Positions 40,309-49,469 of a stretch of DNA of 64,000 nt are shown here, in pieces (position 1 is the stretch's first letter; each line of letters begins with the position of its first letter). The translations under genes were made by a program, and so were the position numbers. Source of the DNA: an uncultured Muribaculaceae bacterium (lineage in GTDB: Bacteria; Bacteroidota; Bacteroidia; Bacteroidales; Muribaculaceae); assembly GCA_910587235.1 (NCBI GenBank), contig CAJUKD010000009.1, forward strand, positions 28,932 through 92,931, given 5' to 3'. Below the pieces are notes generated by a model that saw only the letters and a program-made list of their open reading frames with translations, had not been told where the DNA came from and did not search any database.

Positions 40309-42807
40309 TCAACGGAGTTCGGCACCGAGTTTCGAACGCAGGTTGGCGATGACTTTCGACATTACGGAGTCGATATACTTGTCCTGCAAGGTCTTTTCGG
40401 GATCCTGAAGGGTGAAGCTGATGGCGTACGATTTTTTGCCGGCAGGAAGCTTGTCGCCTTCGTAGACGTCGAAGAGTGTGACTTCACCCAGCAGACGGCG
40501 TTCGGAGGCGCGTACGGTCTGCTCTATGTCGGCCATTGTGACGGAAGCGTCGACCAGAAGCGAGAGGTCGCGGCGCACAGCCTGTGTGCGCGGCAGGGCG
40601 GTGAAAGTGACATTGTTTCCGAGGCTGCGGGCTGCCAGTGCCGACCAGTCGAGTTCGGCGAAGAAAACGGGAGCCTTGACGTCGCATGCGCGCGCCACTG
40701 CGGGTGCTACGATGCCGAGGCGGCCGAGTTGGCGGCCGTCGGCCGATGCAATGTCGAGGGCATCGGAGAATATGGAGCCTTCGGGACAGGCCGATACCGT
40801 CAGGCGCAGTTCGCGGCTGCCGAAGCCCACACGGGCGAGAAGGTTGAGCACAACGGCTTTAAGGTCGTAGACCGTCGCCTCTTCGGCGGCACGCAGCCAG
40901 TTTGCCTGCCTGGTGGCTCCGGTGAGCCACAGGGCCAGCCGGGACTGTTCGCGGTAGGGAGCCAAGGGGGAGTCGGCATCGCTGCGGCGCGAGGGGTCGC
41001 AGGCATAGACGTTGCCGAACTCGTACAGCGCCAGATCGGGCGAGCGTCGGTTGATGTTGTGGGCTATTGTTTCGAGTCCGCCGAAAAGGAGGGTCTGGCG
41101 CATCACGTTCAGATCCTGGCTGAGGGGATTGAGCAGTCGCACGCAATGTCCGGAGGGATATTCGGCCAGGGAGCTATAGTAGTTTTCGGCGGTCAGCGAA
41201 TTGTTGAGTATTTCATTGAATCCGGCGCCTGTGAGCTGCTCGGCTATAAGGCGGCGCAGGGCGTTGTCGGCATCGCACGGAGTCTTGAACGAGAGGCAGG
41301 CGTGGAGTTCGTCGCCAAGTTCTATGTTGTTGTAGCCGTAGATGCGCAGAATGTCTTCGATGACGTCGCACGGGCGGCGTACGTCGTAGCGGTAGGTGGG
41401 CACCTGAAGGTGGAGCAGAGCTGAATCGGCGCTGTCGGGAACTGCTGCGATCTCGAGGGATTCGAGGATGGAGTCGACTGTGTCGGCGGGAATCTCGCGG
41501 CCTACAAGGGCTGCGATGGCGTCGCGGCGCAGGTCGACGGCATAGGGAGCGACAGGATTCGGGTATATGTCGGTCAGGGGACCTACAATTTCGCCGCCTG
41601 CGAGTTCTTTTATCATCATTGCGGCCAGCTGCAGTGCATAGAGGCATCCGTTGGGGTCTACACCGCGCTCGAAGCGGAACGATGAATCGGTGCTTATGCC
41701 AAGACGGCGCGCCGTGCGGCGCACTGACGTGGGATGGAAGCAGGCGCTTTCAAGGAACAGGTCGGTTGTAGCCTCGGTCACGCCGGAATCGAGTCCGCCG
41801 AAGACGCCGGCGATGCATTTAGGTTCTGTGGCGTCGCATATCATCAGGTCGGCGGCGCCGAGTGTGCGCTCCACGCCGTCGAGGGTTGTGAATTTATCAC
41901 CTTCCGCCGCACGGCGCACGACCACTTTCGAGCCGCCGAGCCGGGCTGCATCGAAGCTGTGGAGCGGTTGCCCGAAAGCGTGCAGGATATAGTTTGTCAC
42001 GTCGACGACGTTGTTGATCGGACGCAGGCCAATGGCCGTCAGGCGCTCGCGAAGCCACTCGGGGCTTTCAGCCACGCGCACGCCGCGCATTGTCAGGCCG
42101 CAATAGCGGATGCATCCGTCGGTGTCGCGCACGTCGACGCTGACGGCTGACGAGGTGTCGTCGCGGTCGATAGCGAAAGCATCGACCGAGGGACGCAGGG
42201 CCTTGACGGGCTTGCGATGGCAGCTCAGCCATGCGGCGAGGTCGCGGGCCACGCCGAAATGCGAGGCGGCGTCGATGCGGTTGGGAGTAAGATCGACTTC
42301 GAGGACATAATCGTCCTTAATGTCGAAATATTCGGCAGCCGGATGTCCTACCGATGCCTCGGCATCGGCGGGCAGGACAATTATTCCGTCGTGGGAATGT
42401 CCGATACCGATTTCATCTTCGGCGCATATCATGCCGAACGATTCCACGCCGCGGATTTTGGATTTCTTGATTTTGAACGAGTTTCCCTCGCCGTCGTAGA
42501 GGGTTGTGCCGACTGTGGCGACCACCACTATCTGTCCGGCGGCCACATTGGGAGCGCCGCAGACAATCTGCGTCGGAGTTCCGTCGCCTGCAAGGTCGAC
42601 GGTGGTTATGTGCAGATGGTCGCTGTCGGGATGTTCCACACAGGTGAGCACCTTGCCTATGACGATTCCGGCAAGGCCTCCGGGAATTGATTCGACTTTT
42701 TCGACACCACCTGTTTCAAGGCCTGTCGATGTCAGTGCGGCCGCGATTTCGTCGGGGCCGAGGTCGGTGGCCACGTATTCTTTGAGCCAGTTGTACGATA
42801 TATTCAT
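40309..42807 (-). CDS. pheT: Phenylalanyl-tRNA synthetase beta subunit
   Basis: At 832 residues the protein is full length. Domain order: N-terminal part MNISYNWLKEYV, EMAPII-like tRNA-binding domain (about 40-150, GKVLTCVEHPDSDHLHITTVDLAGDG), B3/B4 editing domain (about 215-375, with GRP-like PINNVVDVTNYILHAFGQPLHSFDAARL), B5 (about 405-475), catalytic-like core, and the C-terminal FDX-ACB domain (about 735-832, ALPRTQAVRRDLSLLVDASV). It forms the alpha2-beta2 enzyme with PheS, whose gene is not in the window. A TAAATTTG promoter (minus strand, 42865-42872) precedes it. Confidence 0.97.
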   Translation of the reverse strand: MNISYNWLKEYVATDLGPDEIAAALTSTGLETGGVEKVESIPGGLAGIVIGKVLTCVEHPDSDHLHITTVDLAGDGTPTQIVCGAPNVAAGQIVVVATVGTTLYDGEGNSFKIKKSKIRGVESFGMICAEDEIGIGHSHDGIIVLPADAEASVGHPAAEYFDIKDDYVLEVDLTPNRIDAASHFGVARDLAAWLSCHRKPVKALRPSVDAFAIDRDDTSSAVSVDVRDTDGCIRYCGLTMRGVRVAESPEWLRERLTAIGLRPINNVVDVTNYILHAFGQPLHSFDAARLGGSKVVVRRAAEGDKFTTLDGVERTLGAADLMICDATEPKCIAGVFGGLDSGVTEATTDLFLESACFHPTSVRRTARRLGISTDSSFRFERGVDPNGCLYALQLAAMMIKELAGGEIVGPLTDIYPNPVAPYAVDLRRDAIAALVGREIPADTVDSILESLEIAAVPDSADSALLHLQVPTYRYDVRRPCDVIEDILRIYGYNNIELGDELHACLSFKTPCDADNALRRLIAEQLTGAGFNEILNNSLTAENYYSSLAEYPSGHCVRLLNPLSQDLNVMRQTLLFGGLETIAHNINRRSPDLALYEFGNVYACDPSRRSDADSPLAPYREQSRLALWLTGATRQANWLRAAEEATVYDLKAVVLNLLARVGFGSRELRLTVSACPEGSIFSDALDIASADGRQLGRLGIVAPAVARACDVKAPVFFAELDWSALAARSLGNNVTFTALPRTQAVRRDLSLLVDASVTMADIEQTVRASERRLLGEVTLFDVYEGDKLPAGKKSYAISFTLQDPEKTLQDKYIDSVMSKVIANLRSKLGAELR

Positions 42808-42864
42808 TTTCCTGTGTTTATTTCATTCTGAATGACGGGGCGCGCCGGCCTCGCTTTTGACTTG

Positions 42865-42872
42865 CAAATTTA
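42865..42872 (-). promoter_or_regulatory. -7 element of pheT
   Basis: It reads TAAATTTG on the minus strand, 58 nt before the start. Confidence 0.55.
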
Positions 42873-42890
42873 ATGATATTTGCCGAAACG

Positions 42891-42915
42891 GCAAAAAGCC
42901 CGCAAGGGGCTTTTT
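42891..42915 (-). terminator. Short terminator upstream of pheT
   Basis: On the minus strand GAAAAAGCCCC pairs with GGGCTTTTT across a tiny loop, just past the stop of the gene at 42929. It separates that gene from pheT. Confidence 0.7.
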
Positions 42916-42928
42916 CGGTATCCGGTGT

Positions 42929-43453
42929 TCAACTCAGTCCGCGGCGTGCGAGGAAGTCGAAAATCTCGACGGCATCGAGGCTTCGCCGCCCTGCTATCAT
43001 TTCGGCAAATTCATGTGCTATGTCGTGAACACCGCTGTGGCGGAATATGCGGTCGGCAAGGTCGTAAGCTTCTTCGAAAAGTCTGTCGGCTTCGTCGGTT
43101 TCGAGAGCGCAGTGTTCGGCGGCATCCTGGCGCACAAGAGCGCGGAGGGAGTCGGCGGTTTCACGCGCAAGTCCTTTTCGGTCGCGGACGTATCGCCGGC
43201 ACATCAGGTTTCCGAGAACGAGTTCGACCGCCAGACGGAAATGGCCGAGAGTACGGGTCCATACATATTTTGCCGGCATCCGGGGATTCCCGCGGAGGTA
43301 AAAATCCGGAGCCATGGCTACCGATTCTCCCGCGGGAGCGTCGATGTCCATGCCTGTCAGGAGTTCGCGGGCGTCGCATACGGCAAGAGTGATTGCCATT
43401 CCGGCAAGGCCGTAGCACTTGTCGTTTTCGTCGCTATAGTGGAGCTTATCCAT
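42929..43453 (-). CDS. Conserved hypothetical protein
   Basis: The 174-residue protein has no signal peptide or membrane segment. It is mostly alpha-helical, opening MDKLHYSDENDKCYGLAGMAITLAVCDARELLTGMDIDAPAGES, with a helical bundle to the end (RRSLDAVEIFDFLARRG). Clear codon bias like the neighbours and a proper terminator support it as a real gene. I do not know its function. It lies between porZ and pheT on the same strand, separated from porZ by about 115 bp of repeat-like words (AATCTTTAATCTCTAATC). Confidence 0.75.
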   Translation of the reverse strand: MDKLHYSDENDKCYGLAGMAITLAVCDARELLTGMDIDAPAGESVAMAPDFYLRGNPRMPAKYVWTRTLGHFRLAVELVLGNLMCRRYVRDRKGLARETADSLRALVRQDAAEHCALETDEADRLFEEAYDLADRIFRHSGVHDIAHEFAEMIAGRRSLDAVEIFDFLARRGLS

Positions 43454-43569
43454 GTTTCTTTCAGACGTGAGGTTTTTCAGAGATGGGAGATTATAGTTTA
43501 GAGATGAGAGATTCCGCAGTTCTTTAATCTTTAATCTCTAATCTTTAATCTGTGAACTACTGTCTACAA
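43454..43569. repeat. AATCTTTAATCTCTAATC low-complexity gap
   Basis: The 116-bp gap between porZ and the gene at 42929 is built from GAGATGGGAGATTATAG, GAGATGAGAGATTCC and CTTTAATCTTTAATCTC units, the same vocabulary as the filler beside the RAYT element. Confidence 0.6.
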
Positions 43570-45984
43570 TCAGTTGATGACCATTATTTTGGTAACTACT
43601 CCGGAGGAGTTGCCCGAGGCATTCTGCGAGGCCAGCACCAGATATACGCCTGAACGGACACGCTCTCCGGCGGCATTGCATCCGTCCCAGGTGAAGATGC
43701 CGCCTTCGGAGCGTCCCTGATGAAGGACATTTCCGGATATGTCGGCGATTTTCACCAATGAGTTGTCCATAAGCCCTGTTACGGTGATCCATCCGGTATA
43801 GTCGGGTCGCACGGGGTTGGGGAATGCGTACACTTCGGAATAGTCGTCGGCTGCCGGGGCGGAGTCGCTGCTATATGACACCACGCCCTTGGAAGTACCG
43901 AAAAACACACGGTTCGAATGAGGATCGCACGCCACGGAGTAGACTGTGTTTGACGGCAATGGCGAATTCGCCGTGGTGAAGTTCTCGATTATGCGGTCGC
44001 CTCTTTCGCTGACAAGGTAAACGCCTGAACTTCCTGTCGCGATCCACTTGCGGTCGGTCGGATCGGAGGCGATATCGTAGATGGTTTCTGTTTCAAGGAG
44101 GTAGTCGCCGAAGTTGGTTCCGTCGTTTCGCGGCACGAGCGGTCGCCGTACGGTCAACGATGTGGCCGAGGCGTCGGTGGGGTTGTCGATCACATACAGT
44201 CCCTGGTTTGTCGCCACCCATACGCGGCCGGCGGCATCTTCGACGAGCTTATTTGTGTAGGCGCGGCTGATTGTGTTGCCTTCGGTGTCGGTGACAGCCT
44301 GGTGCCAGAAGTATTTGTCGTCGGTGAAGTTCGACGGAGTCCCGTTGTTGTTCATCGCAAGAATACCGTTCGCCCAGGCGGAGCCTGTAAAGAAGTTCAT
44401 GTTCGACTTTTTGCAGAACAGGGATTTGCAGTCGTCCGAGCCGGTATAGTTCGCGGGCACGCCCGAAGGAAGCAGCCAGTCGTTTTTTGTCAGCTTTGTA
44501 AGGTCGCCGCGACGCTTGGCGGCAGGGAGGACGACGAACGGAGCCTTGCCGTCCTTTGTGTCGTTCCAATATGCTCCCCACAGGTTTCCGTCCTGGTCGA
44601 TGTTCACTTCCGACATACGTGTACCCCAGTTGCAGTGTATCGGGGAGTTGTTGCGGTTGAACACATGGTAGTAGTCGGCGTCCTTGAATACGTATATTCC
44701 TTCATAGTAATGCGCGAAGTAATATATCGACGGGTCGTCGGGGTCTTCTATCATCCGGCCGTTGCCGTTGAGAAGGCGGGTGGTCTTGTTGGCTTTCTGT
44801 GCGTTCTGTGTCATGAGATCGAAAGACGGAACCACGGCTGGCGACACATCGCGGCAGCTGCCGTTCTCGATCACGTTCGTGGTCTGCACGGCATTGTTGT
44901 CGGAAGGATATATACGGGAGTATGTGATACGGTTGAGATACAGACGGTTTCCGTCGGCTGACCAACGGCAGTCGGTGGGTGTCGTACATGTCAGTGCATC
45001 TGGACGGAATGTGTCGTGGACAAGAGCGGGGGTATCACCTGCGAGGGAGTAACAGCTGACACCTTCGGCACCTCCGAACCACACGGCGTCGAGTCCGCGA
45101 GCCATTGATGCGCGGCCGCCGCGCACGGCTTCGGGAATGGCGACGGTGCTTTTCAGGGTGGCGTCGGGGTTGTAGATGTTGATCTTGTCGCCGGCCGCAG
45201 CATAGATTCCTGCGGGGGTGTTCTGTATGTCGCCGGAAAGTCTGGTGTTCAGGTTGTAGAGCCTGACGGTTTTTGCCTCGCGGTCGATTTTTCCGTAGTA
45301 GAGGTCGGTGAGGTTGGTGCTGAGTTTGAAGAAGTAGGTGTCGTCGGATATGGCTGTGACTTCTCGGCCGGAGCATCCGCCGTAGACGTCGAACTTGTCT
45401 ATGGAGTTGTGACGGCCGTCGCATGGCGCGCCGTAGAGGGTGAATCCTTCGATGAGCATCAGGGTGTCGCCCAGGAGGAATACCTCGTCGATGTTGCGGT
45501 TCCATATTCCGGATTCGACGACTTCGTGGCGGGTGTCGTCGAAAATGACGAGGCCGAACTGTGTGGCCACGTAGATGCGGTCGCTTCCGAAGGCCACGCT
45601 GTTGATTCCCCGTCCGACGGTGAGCAGCGCGTCCTTTATGTCGGGCATGTTGACGGTACGGCCGTCGTCGTAGAGCAGGTCTATGTTTCCGTTCGAGTAT
45701 GCGACGAGAAGGTAGCGGCCATCGTAGTTATAGTATATGTCGGATATTCCCGTATCGGTCAGCCTGTTGCTTGTGGTATATACAAAATTCTCGTTGTCGG
45801 CGCTATCGTATGAATACAGGCTGCCGGCAGTGAGATAGTAGGCATGTTCGGGCGTGTCGACCAAGCGGTCAATGGTGAATCCTATCTGTGGATATATGGT
45901 CCATTGTCCGGTGATCTGCTGGGCTTTTGCCATCAGAGCGACCGACGCGACGAAAGCGAGTGTAAGGAATATCTTTTTTAACAT
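43570..45984 (-). CDS. porZ: PorZ-like beta-propeller protein of the type IX secretion system
   Basis: The 804-residue exported protein has the signal peptide MLKKIFLTLAFVASVALMAKAQ, and the PorZ N-terminal pattern follows directly: GQWTIYPQIGFTIDRLVDTPEHAYYLTAGSLYSYD. Two propeller-like regions cover about 30-700, with many blades of the type GVYLVSERGDRIIENFTTANSPLPSNTVYSVACDPHSNRVFFGTSKGVVSY. The last 85 residues are a T9SS CTD-like/FlgD-like domain (YAFPNPVRPDYTGWITVTGL, ending VVTKIMVIN). In Porphyromonas PorZ delivers A-LPS to the sortase PorU for cargo anchoring. The five-residue longer frame is less likely, since the signal peptide starts at the chosen ATG. It is followed upstream by rdgB. 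Confidence 0.85.
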   Translation of the reverse strand: MLKKIFLTLAFVASVALMAKAQQITGQWTIYPQIGFTIDRLVDTPEHAYYLTAGSLYSYDSADNENFVYTTSNRLTDTGISDIYYNYDGRYLLVAYSNGNIDLLYDDGRTVNMPDIKDALLTVGRGINSVAFGSDRIYVATQFGLVIFDDTRHEVVESGIWNRNIDEVFLLGDTLMLIEGFTLYGAPCDGRHNSIDKFDVYGGCSGREVTAISDDTYFFKLSTNLTDLYYGKIDREAKTVRLYNLNTRLSGDIQNTPAGIYAAAGDKINIYNPDATLKSTVAIPEAVRGGRASMARGLDAVWFGGAEGVSCYSLAGDTPALVHDTFRPDALTCTTPTDCRWSADGNRLYLNRITYSRIYPSDNNAVQTTNVIENGSCRDVSPAVVPSFDLMTQNAQKANKTTRLLNGNGRMIEDPDDPSIYYFAHYYEGIYVFKDADYYHVFNRNNSPIHCNWGTRMSEVNIDQDGNLWGAYWNDTKDGKAPFVVLPAAKRRGDLTKLTKNDWLLPSGVPANYTGSDDCKSLFCKKSNMNFFTGSAWANGILAMNNNGTPSNFTDDKYFWHQAVTDTEGNTISRAYTNKLVEDAAGRVWVATNQGLYVIDNPTDASATSLTVRRPLVPRNDGTNFGDYLLETETIYDIASDPTDRKWIATGSSGVYLVSERGDRIIENFTTANSPLPSNTVYSVACDPHSNRVFFGTSKGVVSYSSDSAPAADDYSEVYAFPNPVRPDYTGWITVTGLMDNSLVKIADISGNVLHQGRSEGGIFTWDGCNAAGERVRSGVYLVLASQNASGNSSGVVTKIMVIN

Positions 45985-46008
45985 AGTATCTTCAGGCAAT
46001 GTTGTTTA

Positions 46009-46611
46009 TTATTGATTTACCGTCGGCTGACGCAGGAAACGCAACAGTTCGCGCACGGCACGGCCACGATGGCTGATATCGTTCTTTTCTTCCGGCGTAG
46101 CCATAGCGAATGAGCGGTTCCAGCCTTTAGGCCGGAAAAGGGGATCGTAGCCGAAACCGCCGTCGCCTTCGGGAGCCGTTAATATATCACCCTCAACACA
46201 ACCTTCGAAAAAACGCGGAACGCCGCCGTCGGCCTTGCGGAGCATGGCGATGGCGGTGCGGAAACGCGCACGGCGGTCGGAGCAGCCGTCGAGTTCGGCC
46301 AGAAGCCGGGCGTTGTTTGCCGCGTCGTCGTGGGCACGCCCCGAATAACGGGCGGAATACACTCCGGGCGCGCCGCCAAGAGCATCTACCTCAAGGCCGG
46401 AGTCGTCGGCAATGCAGTCGATCCCGTAGCGTTCATACACCCAACGGGCTTTCTGGAGGGCATTGCCTTCGAATGTGTCCGACGTTTCGGGGATATCGTC
46501 GCGGCAAGCGATGTCGGCCAGGCCGAGCACCTCGTAGCCCTCGGGCGCAAGCATCTGACGCAGCTCACGGAGTTTGTGGACGTTGTTTGTGGCTAATACT
46601 ATTTGCTTCAC
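46009..46611 (-). CDS. rdgB: Non-canonical purine NTP pyrophosphatase (RdgB/HAM1)
   Basis: The 200-residue enzyme hydrolyses ITP, dITP and XTP to monophosphates and so keeps deaminated purines out of nucleic acids. Motifs are IVLATNNVHKLRELRQML (3-20), the metal-binding CIADDSGLEVDALGGAPGVYSARYSG near 66-91, EGDGGFGYDPLFRPKGWNRSFA near 148-169, and SHRGRAVREL at the end. The size is normal. It lies 33 nt after leuS and 24 nt before porZ, so the three are probably cotranscribed. Confidence 0.96.
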   Translation of the reverse strand: MKQIVLATNNVHKLRELRQMLAPEGYEVLGLADIACRDDIPETSDTFEGNALQKARWVYERYGIDCIADDSGLEVDALGGAPGVYSARYSGRAHDDAANNARLLAELDGCSDRRARFRTAIAMLRKADGGVPRFFEGCVEGDILTAPEGDGGFGYDPLFRPKGWNRSFAMATPEEKNDISHRGRAVRELLRFLRQPTVNQ

Positions 46612-46644
46612 TGTATTATCTCTAACGCAAAAAGTCGGTGAATA

Positions 46645-49428
46645 TTATCCGACAACGACGTTGACAATCTTGCCCGGCACAACTATTATCTTGCGTATGG
46701 TCTTTCCGTCGAGCCATTTCGCAGCCGACTCATGTTCCAGAGCCAGACGTTCCACTTCCTCGCGGGGCATCTCGGCGGGCACGGTGATATTGTAGCGTGC
46801 CTTGCCGTTGAAGGACACGGCAATCGTCACACTGTCCTCGCGGAGGAATTTTTCGTCGTGGCGCGGCCATACGGCATCGCACACGCTTTCTTCGAGGGTG
46901 TGTCCCAGAGCGCTGTGCCACAGTTCTTCGGCTACATGCGGTGCAAATGGCGCCAGCACCACCACCAGGTCGGACAGCACGGCTCGTGAACGGCATTTCA
47001 GCGAGGTCAGCTCGTTGACACATATCATGAATGCGGCCACTGAGGTATTGAATGAGAAGTTCTCTATGTCGGCGGTGACTTTCTTGATAAGTTTGTGTAT
47101 GGAGCGCAATGCTTCGGCCGACGGTTCGGAATCGTCGACAAGCAATGTGTCGCCCTTGTAGAAGAGGCCCCAGAGTTTTTTTATGAAACGGTTCACGCCA
47201 TCAATGCCATTGGTGTCCCACGGTTTGCTCTGCTCGAGCGGACCGAGGAACATCTCGTAGAGGCGCAGGGTGTCGGCTCCGTAGCGTTCGACAATGTCGT
47301 CGGGATTGACAACGTTGAACATCGATTTGGACATTTTTTCAACGGCATAGCCGCAGACGTATTTTCCGTCCTCGAGAATGAACTCGGCGGTGGCGAACTC
47401 GGGACGCCATGCGCGGAATGCTTCGGTGTCGAGCACATCGCCGGCGCCGACGATGTTTACGTCGACATGGATAGGCTGCGTTTCGTAATTATCTTTCAGG
47501 CCACGGCTTACGAATGTGTTGCTGTCCTTGACGCGGTACACGAAGTTGGAGCGCCCCTGTATCATGCCCTGATTGATGAGCTTGCGGAATGGTTCGTCCT
47601 CGCACACCAGGCCGAGGTCGTAGAGGAATTTATTCCAATAACGGCTATAGATCAGGTGTCCTGTGGCGTGTTCGCTGCCGCCTATGTAGAGGTCGACCGA
47701 GCGCCAGTAGGCATTCGCTTCGGGCGACACGAGAGCTTCGCTGTTGTGCGGGTCCATGTAGCGCAGGTAGTAGGCCGAGGAGCCTGCGAAGCCTGGCATG
47801 GTGTTGAGTTCAAGCGGCATGCCGTCGGCAGTCGTCCAGTTTTTGGCTCGTCCGAGCGGGGGTTCGCCGCTTTCGGTGGGCAGGAACTTGTCGATTTCCG
47901 GCAGACGCAGCGGGAGCTTTTCGTAAGCCTGAGGAATACCGTCGGGAGTGTAGCACACGGGAATAGGCTCGCCCCAGTAGCGCTGACGGCTGAAAATGGC
48001 GTCGCGCAGGCGGTAGTTTACTTTCACGCGCCCTATGCCTTTTTCGGCTATGAATTTCTTAGTGGCGGCGATGGCGTCCTTGACCGTAAGTCCGTTGAGC
48101 GAGAGTTCGGGTCCTTCGGAGTTCATCATTATACCTTCCTTAGCGTCGAAGCTTCCCTCGCTGACATCGGCACCTTCGATGAGGGGGATGACGGGCAGGT
48201 CGAAATGGCGGGCGAAGGCGTAGTCGCGGCTGTCGTGGGCGGGCACGGCCATTATGGCACCCGTGCCGTAGCCGGCGAGTACGTAATCACTTACCCATAC
48301 GGGGATTTTCTTACCTGTCAGGGGATTGATGGCGTATGCACCGGTGAATACGCCGCTGACGCGCTTGTCGATCATGCGCTCGCGCTCGGTCTTGTGCTTT
48401 ACGGCGGCTATGTATTCACCGACTTCGGCGCGGCGTTCGGGGGTCGTTATTTTCTCCACATACTCGCTTTCGGGGGCGAGCACCATGAATGTGACGCCGA
48501 ACACGGTATCGGCGCGGGTTGTGAAAATCTCAAGTTCGAGGTCGTCGCGGCCGTCGATGCGGAAACGCATCTCGGCTCCTTCGCTGCGTCCTATCCAGTT
48601 GCGCTGTGTTTCCTTGAGCGATTCCGACCAGTCGAGTCCGTCGAGTCCGCGGAGCAGGCGCTCGGCGTAGGCCGACACACGCAAACACCACTGGTACATC
48701 ATTTTCTGCTCGACGGGGTGGCCTCCGCGCACCGAAAGTCCCTCGCTGACTTCGTCGTTGGCCAGCACGGTTCCGAGTTTGGGACACCAGTTGACCATTG
48801 TGTTGCCCAGATAGGCCATACGCCAGTTCATCAGGGCTTCGCTCTTCTGTTTCGGCGTCATGGCTGCCCATTCGGCGGCCGTGAAGCCAAGTTCTTCGGT
48901 TCCGGCGGCGTCGAGTCCTTCCGTACCGTGTGTTTCGAGATGTGCCACAAGGTCGGCAATGGGGCGGGCACGGTCGGCGGCACGGTCATACCACGAGTCG
49001 AACATGCGCAGGAAAGCCCACTGTGTCCAGCGGTAGAAATCGGGATCGCATGTGCGTATCTCACGCTCCCAGTCGAAACCGAAGCCTATTTTGTCGAGCT
49101 GGTTGCGGTAGCGTGCGATGTTCTGCGTCGTGGTCACCTCGGGGTGCTGTCCGGTCTGGATGGCATACTGCTCGGCGGGCAGACCGAAAGCGTCGTAGCC
49201 CATGGGATGGAGTACGTTGAAGCCGTTGAGGCGCTTGTAGCGGGCGAATATGTCGGAGGCGATGTAGCCCAGCGGGTGTCCGACATGCAGACCGGCTCCC
49301 GAGGGATAAGGGAACATGTCGAGAACATAATATTTGGGTTTGTCGCTGCGCTCGGTCGTGGCATAGACACGGCGTTCTTTCCATTGCTGCTGCCAGCGGC
49401 TTTCGATTTCCTTATGCTTGTATTCCAT
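46645..49428 (-). CDS. leuS: Leucyl-tRNA synthetase
   Basis: At 927 residues this is a full-length class I synthetase. The HIGH motif appears as HVGH at 48-51 (SGAGLHVGHPLGY), the CP1 editing domain spans about 225-420 with TRADTVFGVTFMVLAPES and GTGAIMAVPAHDSRDYAFA, and the KMSKS motif is in YAVEKMSKSMFNVVNPDD near 697. The anticodon-binding domain and a short C-terminal domain follow. It charges tRNA-Leu. nadA lies 41 nt upstream and rdgB 33 nt downstream on the same strand. Confidence 0.98.
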   Translation of the reverse strand: MEYKHKEIESRWQQQWKERRVYATTERSDKPKYYVLDMFPYPSGAGLHVGHPLGYIASDIFARYKRLNGFNVLHPMGYDAFGLPAEQYAIQTGQHPEVTTTQNIARYRNQLDKIGFGFDWEREIRTCDPDFYRWTQWAFLRMFDSWYDRAADRARPIADLVAHLETHGTEGLDAAGTEELGFTAAEWAAMTPKQKSEALMNWRMAYLGNTMVNWCPKLGTVLANDEVSEGLSVRGGHPVEQKMMYQWCLRVSAYAERLLRGLDGLDWSESLKETQRNWIGRSEGAEMRFRIDGRDDLELEIFTTRADTVFGVTFMVLAPESEYVEKITTPERRAEVGEYIAAVKHKTERERMIDKRVSGVFTGAYAINPLTGKKIPVWVSDYVLAGYGTGAIMAVPAHDSRDYAFARHFDLPVIPLIEGADVSEGSFDAKEGIMMNSEGPELSLNGLTVKDAIAATKKFIAEKGIGRVKVNYRLRDAIFSRQRYWGEPIPVCYTPDGIPQAYEKLPLRLPEIDKFLPTESGEPPLGRAKNWTTADGMPLELNTMPGFAGSSAYYLRYMDPHNSEALVSPEANAYWRSVDLYIGGSEHATGHLIYSRYWNKFLYDLGLVCEDEPFRKLINQGMIQGRSNFVYRVKDSNTFVSRGLKDNYETQPIHVDVNIVGAGDVLDTEAFRAWRPEFATAEFILEDGKYVCGYAVEKMSKSMFNVVNPDDIVERYGADTLRLYEMFLGPLEQSKPWDTNGIDGVNRFIKKLWGLFYKGDTLLVDDSEPSAEALRSIHKLIKKVTADIENFSFNTSVAAFMICVNELTSLKCRSRAVLSDLVVVLAPFAPHVAEELWHSALGHTLEESVCDAVWPRHDEKFLREDSVTIAVSFNGKARYNITVPAEMPREEVERLALEHESAAKWLDGKTIRKIIVVPGKIVNVVVG

Positions 49429-49469
49429 TGCTTGGTGGCTGTATGATGTAGTTTCTTATGTCGGATTAT

